A DNA stretch of 28,023 nucleotides, taken from IMG/VR virus record IMGVR_UViG_3300035204_001920, positions 1 through 28,023 of that record; one strand, given 5' to 3'. The DNA comes from a virus. The position numbers were made by a program, and so were the translations under genes. The notes beneath the pieces were generated by a model that saw only the letters and a list, made by a program, of their open reading frames with translations, did no database searches and had not been told where the DNA came from. How positions within the stretch are numbered: position 1 is the stretch's first letter; the number at the start of each line of letters is the position of its first letter. Below are positions 7,884 to 14,988 of the stretch, in pieces.

Positions 7884-8102
7884 TTACTTATCTTCTAGAG
7901 ACGCATTAGGGAAGGGAACTTCTACAGCTACCAATGGGGCAACCGCGGTCAGTCCGCTCTTCTTAACGCTGAGGCCAACAAGATCATGCTTGTTCGCTTT
8001 CCCTCCGACAGTTACAGAGGGTAAATGTTGAGTTACGGCACAGCCCACAGAAAATACTGCGAGCAGTGCCCCGATACACATAATTTTAATATATTTTTTC
8101 AT
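7884..8102 (-). CDS. Small phage lipoprotein (moron-like)
   Basis: 72 residues from the ATG at 8102, chosen because a ribosome site (AGAGGG, about 8 bases away) and a sigma70-like promoter precede it and because it yields a typical signal peptide: KKYIK, a hydrophobic core, then FSVGC with Cys21 as the probable lipidated residue. The -3 position is Ser rather than Leu, so the lipobox is not canonical. The mature part is ~51 residues, rich in Val and Lys, with no known domain. It has its own promoter and terminator, making a self-contained unit inside the structural region. This is typical of morons, which often act on the host envelope; the function is unknown. Confidence 0.75.
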   Translation of the reverse strand: MKKYIKIMCIGALLAVFSVGCAVTQHLPSVTVGGKANKHDLVGLSVKKSGLTAVAPLVAVEVPFPNASLEDK

Positions 8103-8135
8103 GTTAAAAATCCCTCTATTATTGGGATTAAAGTC

Positions 8136-8164
8136 AGTATAACAGCGCCCCCTAGTAAAATCAA
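8136..8164 (-). promoter_or_regulatory. Sigma70-type promoter for the small lipoprotein
   Basis: On the minus strand TTGATT (8164-8159) and TATACT (8141-8136) are separated by exactly 17 bases, each one or two bases from consensus. The -10 lies 33 bases before the ATG with the Shine-Dalgarno in between. Confidence 0.75.
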
Positions 8165-8172
8165 GAAGAAAT

Positions 8173-8200
8173 TTTACAATTATTAACGTTTGTTTATAAG
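8173..8200 (+). promoter_or_regulatory. Possible sigma70-type promoter for plus-strand small gene
   Basis: TTTACA (8173-8178) and TATAAG (8195-8200) are 16 bases apart, and a start about 14-15 bases before the ATG at 8221 would follow. It is divergent from, and partly overlaps, the lipoprotein promoter region. Confidence 0.4.
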
Positions 8201-8220
8201 AAGGACGTGTAAGATTAAAC

Positions 8221-8418
8221 ATGGATTTCTTTATACTAGCGAGCCTAAGTATTGCTCTAGGGGCTATTTGCGGAGTCTTCTTCGTTATATACAAAATCAT
8301 TGAAGAGGAACGGGAGCGCAGAGAAAAAGAGAGCATGGTTAAGGTCCATTACAAACACTACAAAAAAGATGGAACCTGTTCAGAATGTGGATGTAGACCC
8401 TGCAGGTGCGAGCCTTAG
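8221..8418 (+). CDS. Small membrane protein with Cys-rich C-terminus
   Basis: 65 residues. Residues 2-25 form one hydrophobic helix (FFILASLSIALGAICGVFFV), followed by a strongly charged helix (EEERERREKE) and a short tail with four Cys in CSECGCRPCRC, a possible metal-binding knuckle. The tail is predicted to be cytoplasmic or periplasmic depending on topology; the Arg/Glu-rich stretch after the helix suggests N-out, C-in. The gene is divergent from the lipoprotein gene and convergent with the C39-like lipoprotein gene, their stop codons overlapping by two bases. No close ribosome site is seen. The function is unknown. Confidence 0.65.
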   Translation: MDFFILASLSIALGAICGVFFVIYKIIEEERERREKESMVKVHYKHYKKDGTCSECGCRPCRCEP

Positions 8419-8951
8419 TCTTGTTTTAATTTCATTAAATAAACTTTATCCACGACCGTATCTTCTCCATAATAGTCTTTTACGTTATCTATAGGAAATA
8501 CCAGCCAATGAAATTCTCTACTAAAAAATTTTCCATGAACTAAAGCTATTGCTATATCCTTTTTTGGATCGAGCTCTTCTAAACTTTGTACCGTTACAAG
8601 TTCAAAGCCGTATTTATTTATAATAAATTTTATCTCACTCGGCCAAGTTATACAAATTGCTCTTCGGTCAAAAAAAGATAAACATTCTTTAAAAGCCATC
8701 CCGCTTTTTTGAATCTGCTGACTGATCTCTTTTCTTGGTGCAGGATTTTTAGCGAATACGATTCCCTGCTTTCTATAAAATTCATTAATAGCTTTTTCTA
8801 TAGCGATAGGACCGCAACAGGTATAATGTTTTTCGTAAAAGCCTTCTGAATTTTTTTTGTACGGGTTAAAAATTCCGCACCCTCCCAAAAGAAGTGGGAC
8901 TATACAAAGAACTAAGGACACAAAATAAGAAAGTGACCTTAATACCTTCAC
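8415..8951 (-). CDS. Lipoprotein with C39-like (papain-fold) domain
   Basis: 178 residues from a GTG at 8951, preceded by GAGGTG. The N-terminus is a clear lipoprotein signal (KVLR, hydrophobic core, LLGGC with Cys25 lipidated). In the mature part, HYTCCGPIAIEKAINEFYR (Cys45/Cys46-Gly-Pro) matches the catalytic helix of C39-type cysteine peptidases, and FHWLVFPID near residue 148 matches their His strand. Spacing between them (~100 residues) also fits. C39 domains cut leader peptides or act as isolated hydrolases; here the target is unknown and the domain would face the periplasm or the outer membrane. Family assignment is by motif only. Its stop overlaps that of the plus-strand gene. Confidence 0.65.
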   Translation of the reverse strand: MKVLRSLSYFVSLVLCIVPLLLGGCGIFNPYKKNSEGFYEKHYTCCGPIAIEKAINEFYRKQGIVFAKNPAPRKEISQQIQKSGMAFKECLSFFDRRAICITWPSEIKFIINKYGFELVTVQSLEELDPKKDIAIALVHGKFFSREFHWLVFPIDNVKDYYGEDTVVDKVYLMKLKQD

Positions 8952-8966
8952 ATAATATAATACACC

Positions 8967-9629
8967 TCAAGTGAAAGACTTAGGTATAATAGCCGTGGTG
9001 CACCCGTTAATACCCTGAGAGTGGCCAGAGTTATAGCATTCAAATTCTGGAATATAAAGTCTGCTATCTTCGTTTTCCATTGCGCTCCAAACGGCATCTA
9101 CATTTTGTTTCCCTTTGCACGCTCTAGGAGCCGAGTTCTCTGCGGGAAAACTCCAATAGTCATGAGCAGCAAAAATAAAATCTTTTGTATTTGTTATCAA
9201 GCTAACCAGCTGCTCTGCGTGCCCATCCGTTCCATTAATGGGCGCGTCATAAAATGCCATATCAATTTTTTTGTCACTAGCGCTAAATTCTTGCACCAAC
9301 TCCTCAGCTCTTTTGTTGTGAAAAGTAATAGTATCTTCATACTCTTTTCCTACTCTAAAATAAAAACCGGGATCACAGGTATGAATTTTCCCTCCATACG
9401 TCTTGGCTGCCTCAGCCATAAACTTAGCCGTTGAACCAATAAATGTACCTGCCTCTAAAATACATTTAGGTTTAAATTGTAGAACTAATAAATAAAGAAA
9501 AAAACAATCCGGCTTACTTGTACTATTGGGAGCATTACAGCTATTAGTATGGAACTCTTCTAGTCTAGAGTAATTATCTGAAAATACCTCTCGGTTTTCA
9601 TTAAGAAGCTTACGAACCAAATCTTTCAT
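8967..9629 (-). CDS. Class I SAM-dependent methyltransferase-like protein
   Basis: 220 residues. ILEAGTFIGSTAKFMAEAA (about residues 56-74) is the glycine-rich motif I that binds SAM, IHTCDPG follows at the end of strand 2, and IDMAFYDAPINGTDGH is the motif IV region. This layout resembles the Methyltransf_24 type that often acts on sugars or small metabolites. It sits among membrane and lipoprotein genes rather than DNA-modification genes, so a glycan or cell-surface substrate is more likely than DNA, but that is inference. It ends 15 bases before the C39-like lipoprotein start. Confidence 0.75.
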   Translation of the reverse strand: MKDLVRKLLNENREVFSDNYSRLEEFHTNSCNAPNSTSKPDCFFLYLLVLQFKPKCILEAGTFIGSTAKFMAEAAKTYGGKIHTCDPGFYFRVGKEYEDTITFHNKRAEELVQEFSASDKKIDMAFYDAPINGTDGHAEQLVSLITNTKDFIFAAHDYWSFPAENSAPRACKGKQNVDAVWSAMENEDSRLYIPEFECYNSGHSQGINGCTTAIIPKSFT

Positions 9630-9658
9630 TAGTTTATATATAGCACTTTTTTAGACAA

Positions 9659-9934
9659 TTACAAAAAATAAAGTATTAAATTTAGAGCTAAGCTGATCCC
9701 TAATATACTTGAAAGTAATATTAGTAAGAAAAAGTTAACACTAACACGTAAAGAGCTTTGCCCCAGCTTACGCTTTTTTATTTTCATATTTTTTTTGTCT
9801 ATCGTTTTTTCCGCGAACTCAGAACCGGGGATGATCCACCAGTGTCCGTCCTTATCTTGAGTAGCCCAATCTAGCTTCTGCTTGGCCCACCAATGCGCGT
9901 TTTCATCTAATATAACTAATTTCTTTTTCGCCAT
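9659..9934 (-). CDS. Small protein with C-terminal membrane anchor
   Basis: 91 residues. The first ~45 residues are polar and Trp-rich (NAHWWAKQKLDWATQDKDGHWW), then a basic stretch, then one hydrophobic helix at residues ~69-90 that ends at the C-terminus, so a tail-anchored protein. The ATG lies inside the end of the upstream membrane coiled-coil gene (32-base overlap, different frame), suggesting coupled translation. The pair of overlapping small membrane proteins recalls spanin pairs, but there is no lipobox here. Function unknown. Confidence 0.6.
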   Translation of the reverse strand: MAKKKLVILDENAHWWAKQKLDWATQDKDGHWWIIPGSEFAEKTIDKKNMKIKKRKLGQSSLRVSVNFFLLILLSSILGISLALNLILYFL

Positions 9935-10319
9935 AACTTATCCATTTATCTCGGTCTATGGGTGGCAAAGGCTTTGGTGGCCAATGACCAATCCTTTTTA
10001 AATATTCAACAAGATTTTTCAATACGCTATCCTGCAGAAGAATAGCTTCCTCTTGTTTATCTAAAGCTTTCCTTTGGCTACCCATTACCTCTGATTGAAG
10101 GTCTATCACTTCCGATTGATCCTTAAGAATTCCTACAGTTTCTTTCAGTTCTACCCCTAGTGTTAAATTATCTTTTAATAAATCCAACTGCTTCTTCGTG
10201 TGATCAACGTTGTTCAGGATAGTTAAAGAAAAATATATACAAGTTAAAATTAAACAAGCGCAAACTGTAATGTTGTGCTTAAGTAAAAAGTTCCACCCTC
10301 TGTTCCATAGTTTTTTCAT
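9903..10319 (-). CDS. Single-pass membrane protein with coiled coil
   Basis: 138 residues with a strong Shine-Dalgarno (AGGAGGA) before the ATG. Residues ~16-36 are a membrane helix preceded by Lys/Arg (N-in). Residues ~45-110 are a heptad-like helix rich in Leu, Gln, Glu and Lys, followed by a Pro-rich turn (HWPPKPLPP). The layout, anchor plus periplasmic coiled coil, is like inner-membrane spanins or membrane-bound tail/lysis accessory proteins. No endolysin or holin is evident nearby, so the lysis idea stays weak. Confidence 0.65.
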   Translation of the reverse strand: MKKLWNRGWNFLLKHNITVCACLILTCIYFSLTILNNVDHTKKQLDLLKDNLTLGVELKETVGILKDQSEVIDLQSEVMGSQRKALDKQEEAILLQDSVLKNLVEYLKRIGHWPPKPLPPIDRDKWISYGEKEISYIR

Positions 10320-10327
10320 ACTTCCTC

Positions 10328-10501
10328 CTATTTAGAATATTTATCAATAATCTTTTTTCTAAGTTCTTTACGAACTCTTCTGATAATGAACAACGCCGAG
10401 CCACCCACTTGTTGTTTTTGCGGTTGGTTCGAGCTTCTTAGTTCTGCATATTCTTTATCAAGATCATTTAGAACTTCTGAGATTTCTTTGTAACTGAGCA
10501 C
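10328..10501 (-). CDS. Small basic protein, unknown (GTG start)
   Basis: 57 residues on the minus strand. The GTG at 10501 is the only start, since TGA stands directly before it in frame; AAAGGA lies 9 bases upstream. The sequence has an acidic N-terminal half (EISEVLNDLDKEYAEL), a Gln-rich turn, then a hydrophobic-basic amphipathic helix (LFIIRRVRKELRKKIIDKY). Its TAG runs into the AGGAGGA ribosome site of the next gene, so the two are almost certainly cotranscribed. Coding is supported by spacing and the ribosome site, not by homology. Confidence 0.55.
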   Translation of the reverse strand: MLSYKEISEVLNDLDKEYAELRSSNQPQKQQVGGSALFIIRRVRKELRKKIIDKYSK

Positions 10502-10520
10502 TCATCTAATTCCTTTCTTA

Positions 10521-10534
10521 AAATTACACCTCAA
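10521..10534 (-). promoter_or_regulatory. Recurrent upstream motif (TTGAGGTGTAATTT)
   Basis: This is the same GTGTAAT core as before the portal, fibre and phoH genes, here 19 bases before the GTG of the 57-residue gene. It could serve as a late promoter element. GAGGTG alone could also be ribosome-site-like by chance. Confidence 0.3.
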
Positions 10535-10545
10535 AACGAATTTAA

Positions 10546-10573
10546 TTGACTTTTTTGAATAAAGAGCTATTAT
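10546..10573 (+). promoter_or_regulatory. Sigma70-type promoter, possibly leaderless transcript
   Basis: TTGACT (10546-10551) and TATTAT (10568-10573) are 16 bases apart, close to consensus. A start 6-7 bases after the -10 would fall at the ATG (10580), which has no Shine-Dalgarno, so the mRNA may be leaderless. Confidence 0.6.
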
Positions 10574-10579
10574 ATAAAT

Positions 10580-10762
10580 ATGGAAGAAAACCAAGAAAAT
10601 CAAGAGAATCAGACAGAAAAAGAGATGACTCTAGAAGATGCGTTTAATATGCTGGTGCAATTAGCCAGAAATACAAAGCTTAATTACCAAGAGCACGCTA
10701 TTGTAGACAAAGCTGTCCAAATGGTGCACTCTGCTTTAGAGGGTAAACCCGATAATGATTAA
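10580..10762 (+). CDS. Small acidic protein, unknown
   Basis: 60 residues. It begins with an Asn/Gln/Glu repeat (ENQENQENQ), followed by two predicted helices (LEDAFNMLVQLARNT and EHAIVDKAVQMVHSALE) that could form a helical hairpin. No signal peptide, no Cys. It is expressed opposite to the late genes from a near-consensus promoter at 10546-10573, and its stop overlaps the fibre gene's stop by two bases. This suggests early expression, while the virion genes are late. Not recognised by family. Confidence 0.7.
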   Translation: MEENQENQENQTEKEMTLEDAFNMLVQLARNTKLNYQEHAIVDKAVQMVHSALEGKPDND

Positions 10763-13233
10763 GTTAATTTTCCTCTGATACGAACCACATCCATTTGCCC
10801 GTTTACTTGTAGGTTTACAAGGTCTGAGCAATTACTGGTCGCACTTGGGTGCTCTGCCCACAGAACAAAGTTAACAAAACTAAAGGAGTTGGTATTATCG
10901 CTAGCGCTTATTTTGTGCATGGCTGACGCGGATTGATCCATCGTGTAAGTGCCCCCTGACGCTGACTGCTCCATCAATTCTAGCTCGTAAATGCTAGCAT
11001 ATTTATAACCTTGCCAAGTCATATAACTACTAGAAACATAAAATCTGTAGTACCTGTATCCAGTGTTATTTGAAAATGTATGCTCCGCTACATCCTCGTT
11101 ATTAGCATGGGTCGAACTCATTAAATCTGTCCAGTTACTGTTATCGTTGGACCCTTGTAATTTATAATCTTTAATGCCTCCGTATCCATTCACGGCCGTA
11201 TTAGGTTTAACTGTCATCTTCTGAATTTGTTTGGTTACGCCGCTGCCAAAATCGATAACAACATATCCGGGATCATCTCCCGCATTTGCTCCTTCCCAGC
11301 CGATGTACGTGCCTGCAACGTCATCGAAACCATTCGACATCGGCGTATTATCAGGACCATAAACATTACTACCAGTATAAGTTTGGCCCGAGCTAATATC
11401 ACTTCCATAAGTTGCGGTAAGTGCGTCTACAGGATGAATTTGCTGAGGCTGCATCATTAATGCATAATCTTGATTTAGTACGTCCCCAAAATCTATAGTG
11501 GGTAGGTTTCCCAGAATCAACCCGTAATAAATGTTGGGCTTGTAACCTAGAGTGTGGTAAACGCCCCAGTTAACGTTAGCCATAATTACATCATTTTCCT
11601 CGATGTCTCCCAAGGGAAAAGAGTAAAGTACTACATCTTTTGAGTGATCTGCAGATGGGCACACATTAATTGTTGTCGATCCTTCGGTAATATCTTGACC
11701 ATATAATATTACAGGTTTTTGATTTACGCCGCATACCAATTTGCCATTTCCCTTTAATCGAAAATTTTCTACTAAAGCTGTACCGTTGTAGGTACTGAGT
11801 ATCATGTCGTAAGAACTTTCTCTAATTTCAGCGTTCCCGTTCCCCCAACGATAGCCATTTCCCCCGTCTATATTAATGTAGCCTGCAACGTGAAGTTTCT
11901 GGGCTATTGCGGTACCCTCTGCGAGACCTATGCCGACGTTTCCATTCACTAAATCAATGCTTAAATTATTTGCGTGAGCGCCCGTTGTCCCGCCGAAAGA
12001 ACCTCTTCCATTATCAGAACCAATATATAAACTATCGTTAGAGTCCTGAATTCTAATGTAGGCGTCCGTATCAGTAGAGTGAAAATCTGCTAATTGGTTG
12101 TCGGCGGACTTAACCTTAAATGGGCAATCTAAAGCGGCTCCTGCCGTGCCTAGGCCTACGTAACCCTGATGATCTTGTATAAGCCCTTGAACTAAAGTAG
12201 ACTCATCAGTCGAAGTCAAAATCGCTACGTAAGAATCTCCAGAAGATGGCCCAGTATATGACCTGATTGCCGCTAAAGAGTTCGCTGCCTTAAACTTTAA
12301 TCCAACGTATTCGTCTACGTTGTCCGCTTTGCTCTCTAATATGGCAAGATCTTTACTTTCTAAAGTCCCGTCGCTTATGTGAAGAGGGGCTGATGGAGCG
12401 GTAATCTGAGTCCCAATACCTACGTTTCCTCCGTCTTGCCCTAAAACAATATCTATATTATTTGAATTTGTGGTAAATTTAATTGGTTCTTCGGTGACGC
12501 CTACGTCTGAAGAATTATGAATTGTAGTTCTAATGGAAACGTACTCTTCTCCATCGTTTATTGTGGCTATTCCGAATTTTCCCCATAGATGTAAGAGAGG
12601 GTTCGAGGTGTTATCTGACAGGCCTGATTTATATACAACAAATCTAGAATCGGGAGAAGCTAACCCAAAGTTTGCTTTTGCGCCGACGGAAACATTTCTA
12701 TCTTTATCAATATAAACTCCCGTGCTCCCATCGCACTGTAGCAGAATGCCTCCGACATTTTGTTTGTTATTAATTACGAAATCTTCGTCTGTTTGGGCGG
12801 ATAAAGTTGTACCGTAGTTAACGGAGTCTCCAATGGTACTATTTGATAATCTTATTACTCCCCCTCGTGATCCACCTACATGAAAATGAGAATGTGGCGT
12901 ATATACTCCCCAGCCCACGTCACCAGCTGCGGACGCTGCCATAACTGGCTCGGATAATCCCGCCGAAACTAACTCTAATTCATTTGCTTTGTTTTTGTTT
13001 TTGTCTAGAATAAATGACCATACGGGATCATCATTACTTTGTTTAAACTGAAGCTTGGACCAGTTTCCAAAAGAAGAAACATTTTTTATAATTAATCCTG
13101 AGCCTGAATTACTACTTTCAATGCGCGCCGACCCGCCGGTAATTACTAATTTATCCGACGGGTTTTCATCTCCTATACCTACGTTTCCCCCGAAAACAAC
13201 TGGGTTAATTTCTCTTAATTTAATCGTCGCCAT
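10759..13233 (-). CDS. Large tail fibre / receptor-binding protein with discoidin domain
   Basis: 824 residues. At least five repeats of the type GNVGIG, YVGLGT or VGWGVYTP each followed by a beta segment (KLVITGG, PLHISDGT, KLHVAGYI) are typical of phage fibre shafts. Residues ~620-753 form an F5/8 type C (discoidin, CBM32-like) domain: YVVIDFGSG, IQKMTVKPN, YKLQGSNDNSNWTDL and YRYYRFYVSS are its standard strands. Such domains bind sugars, so this is a strong candidate for recognising host surface glycans. A short beta domain follows to the C-terminus. No intramolecular chaperone peptidase motif is seen. It has its own upstream GTGTAATTA motif and follows the tail-tube-like gene by 20 bases. 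Confidence 0.8.
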   Translation of the reverse strand: MATIKLREINPVVFGGNVGIGDENPSDKLVITGGSARIESSNSGSGLIIKNVSSFGNWSKLQFKQSNDDPVWSFILDKNKNKANELELVSAGLSEPVMAASAAGDVGWGVYTPHSHFHVGGSRGGVIRLSNSTIGDSVNYGTTLSAQTDEDFVINNKQNVGGILLQCDGSTGVYIDKDRNVSVGAKANFGLASPDSRFVVYKSGLSDNTSNPLLHLWGKFGIATINDGEEYVSIRTTIHNSSDVGVTEEPIKFTTNSNNIDIVLGQDGGNVGIGTQITAPSAPLHISDGTLESKDLAILESKADNVDEYVGLKFKAANSLAAIRSYTGPSSGDSYVAILTSTDESTLVQGLIQDHQGYVGLGTAGAALDCPFKVKSADNQLADFHSTDTDAYIRIQDSNDSLYIGSDNGRGSFGGTTGAHANNLSIDLVNGNVGIGLAEGTAIAQKLHVAGYINIDGGNGYRWGNGNAEIRESSYDMILSTYNGTALVENFRLKGNGKLVCGVNQKPVILYGQDITEGSTTINVCPSADHSKDVVLYSFPLGDIEENDVIMANVNWGVYHTLGYKPNIYYGLILGNLPTIDFGDVLNQDYALMMQPQQIHPVDALTATYGSDISSGQTYTGSNVYGPDNTPMSNGFDDVAGTYIGWEGANAGDDPGYVVIDFGSGVTKQIQKMTVKPNTAVNGYGGIKDYKLQGSNDNSNWTDLMSSTHANNEDVAEHTFSNNTGYRYYRFYVSSSYMTWQGYKYASIYELELMEQSASGGTYTMDQSASAMHKISASDNTNSFSFVNFVLWAEHPSATSNCSDLVNLQVNGQMDVVRIRGKLT

Positions 13234-13244
13234 AGCTTATACCT

Positions 13245-13255
13245 TAATTACACTC
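13245..13255 (-). promoter_or_regulatory. Candidate late-promoter motif (GAGTGTAATTA)
   Basis: On the minus strand GAGTGTAATTA begins inside the stop codon of the tail-tube-like gene and ends 11 bases before the fibre ATG. The nine-base GTGTAATTA is identical to that before portal and phoH. Confidence 0.45.
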
Positions 13256-14984
13256 AATACTTGGGATAAAACACAGATTTTACTATTATCAAATTTCCAT
13301 CATCATCAGTAACGTCTTTTGATCCATCGTTTGTAATTACGTTTGCACATACATTATTTACTACTCCACTTAAAAATAATCCCTTTGATTGATTTTCTAG
13401 GTCTATATCTGTCTTAAAGTTCATTTTGGAAGTCCTATTCCCTTGAAGGGTGTGGTTATTTCCAGCGCCTTCTAATACTGCTCCAGAAAATGTATACGCC
13501 GCAAGCACATTAGAATTATCGTCATTTAATTTTATAACTAAATTATACTCTTCTTCCGGCTTGGCGTTATCCAAAAACGACCCAGTAACAGAGTCCTTAA
13601 CAATCATATTCATGTCAAGCCCTACTGTGACTGGAAAGCTTACAGGTTTAAAAGAAGTCATCTTGTGGCCCACGTGTCTTTGATTACTTCTTCCTATATC
13701 TAAATTTATTGATATTTCTTGTACGTGGTCATTATGGAATAATATACCGTCTGAAGTTGCCTTGGAAATATCTAAAGATATATTTCCCGGTTTTAATAAT
13801 AGTTTTTGATCTTCTTCGCAAAACGAAGGGTGAAATGTGTTTGGTACAATGAATTCTTTGGCTTCTGTTATATCTGTTACTACAATATCTTTAATTGCAA
13901 AGTAATCACTAGTCGTTGCCGCAAAGCTCGAACTCCCGTTAGTATCTAAGGGATAAAAATACAAATTTACGTGGTTAGCAACAAGCTCAACTTCAAAATC
14001 GACCCACGTATTCAAGTCTATAGGGATATAGCCGTTTGTTTTTGTGTCGTGATATTTCTGAGACGAATTCCCACCACTTCCAAGGTATATAGATACTCCT
14101 TTATAAATTGCGGCTGTGGCGGATTCCTTGATATAAAATTTGCCTGATATCTTATATTTTTTTCCTACCGTAAGCATGTACTGACGATATAAATCATGTC
14201 CACCCTCTGTAGTATTTCCAACGCTTTGAAGAACCTCAGTTTCGCCACCTACTGTGGAGGTATACCAGTTTCCATTATTTTGCCCCCATCCATCGGTACC
14301 AGCACTAAAATCTGAAGTATAAACACCAACAGTGTTATCCGTTACCTCTCCCTTTTTTAAATCTAAATAAGGAATATTAATTCCGCTGCCGGAAGCGTAA
14401 CCGATCATATTGTCTCCTTCAAAGGAGACAGACGTTCGAACCAATTCTCCCACCGAAGCAGAAATATTATAATTTTTTATGTGAGTATTTTGTATAACAA
14501 CAACGTTATAATTTTTACTTTTTGGATCGATCACCTCTTCAGGAACAAAGCCCGTAGCTGATAGAATTTGCGAAGGGTAATCGGTTCTGTCTCCATGAGT
14601 ATCCGATCCATCAATTTCATTGATTGTAAGGTATAGGTTTCTCCCCGAGACTCCATTCGACGTTATGATATCGTCAACAATCCCTTTTCCTTCGTTAAGA
14701 GTATTGAAACCAAATCGATTTTCATTATTAATTCCATAATTTATATAATCCAATTTGGCCGTTACCGCTGTTGGAACGTGATAAGATTTAGATAACGCTG
14801 AAGATCTACCAAGAGCAGACTCTCTAACAACATCTGATTTTATGTCATAAGAGAAGCTTTGAACCCTATCAATCCTTTGTAGAACTTGATAACCTTCTGC
14901 GCCAGTTATAGAATATTCTGTTTCATCGGGTAAAGATCCAATGTAAACATCTTGGACGTTGTATATAATTCTATTTCTTGACAT
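13254..14984 (-). CDS. Tail-tube-like structural protein with inserted carbohydrate-binding-like domain
   Basis: 576 residues from the ATG at 14984, four bases after the portal stop; the frame stays open 12 codons further upstream into the portal gene. Residues ~1-200 and ~385-550 have the beta-rich look of tail tube or tail-tube-like proteins, with matching themes (ESALGRSSAL.. early, NLDIGRSNQRH.. late). Between them, residues ~217-372 look like a separate beta-sandwich: DFSAGTDGWGQNNGNWYTS, LTVGKKYKISGKFYIKES and NTWVDFEVELVANHVNLYFYP are typical of CBM4/9-like modules. An exposed insert on a tube protein would decorate the tail surface. The tail-tube assignment is tentative; the insert assignment rests on the W-G/Y-K-SGKFYI pattern. 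Confidence 0.6.
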   Translation of the reverse strand: MSRNRIIYNVQDVYIGSLPDETEYSITGAEGYQVLQRIDRVQSFSYDIKSDVVRESALGRSSALSKSYHVPTAVTAKLDYINYGINNENRFGFNTLNEGKGIVDDIITSNGVSGRNLYLTINEIDGSDTHGDRTDYPSQILSATGFVPEEVIDPKSKNYNVVVIQNTHIKNYNISASVGELVRTSVSFEGDNMIGYASGSGINIPYLDLKKGEVTDNTVGVYTSDFSAGTDGWGQNNGNWYTSTVGGETEVLQSVGNTTEGGHDLYRQYMLTVGKKYKISGKFYIKESATAAIYKGVSIYLGSGGNSSQKYHDTKTNGYIPIDLNTWVDFEVELVANHVNLYFYPLDTNGSSSFAATTSDYFAIKDIVVTDITEAKEFIVPNTFHPSFCEEDQKLLLKPGNISLDISKATSDGILFHNDHVQEISINLDIGRSNQRHVGHKMTSFKPVSFPVTVGLDMNMIVKDSVTGSFLDNAKPEEEYNLVIKLNDDNSNVLAAYTFSGAVLEGAGNNHTLQGNRTSKMNFKTDIDLENQSKGLFLSGVVNNVCANVITNDGSKDVTDDDGNLIIVKSVFYPKY

Positions 14985-14988
14985 AGTA

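Noticed and set aside
8103-8336. Longer start for the small lipoprotein frame (150 residues)
   Set aside because: The upstream part overlaps the divergent plus-strand gene and both promoters, and the ATG at 8102 has a ribosome site and gives a proper lipoprotein signal.
9659-10501. Spanin/holin lysis cassette
   Set aside because: Membrane coiled-coil and tail-anchored proteins overlap, but there is no endolysin or outer-membrane lipobox partner, so lysis was not called.
10573-10580. Plus-strand TATAAATA as a late promoter for the 60-residue gene
   Set aside because: It overlaps the ATG, so a transcript starting downstream would lack the start codon; the TTGACT/TATTAT pair is a better promoter.
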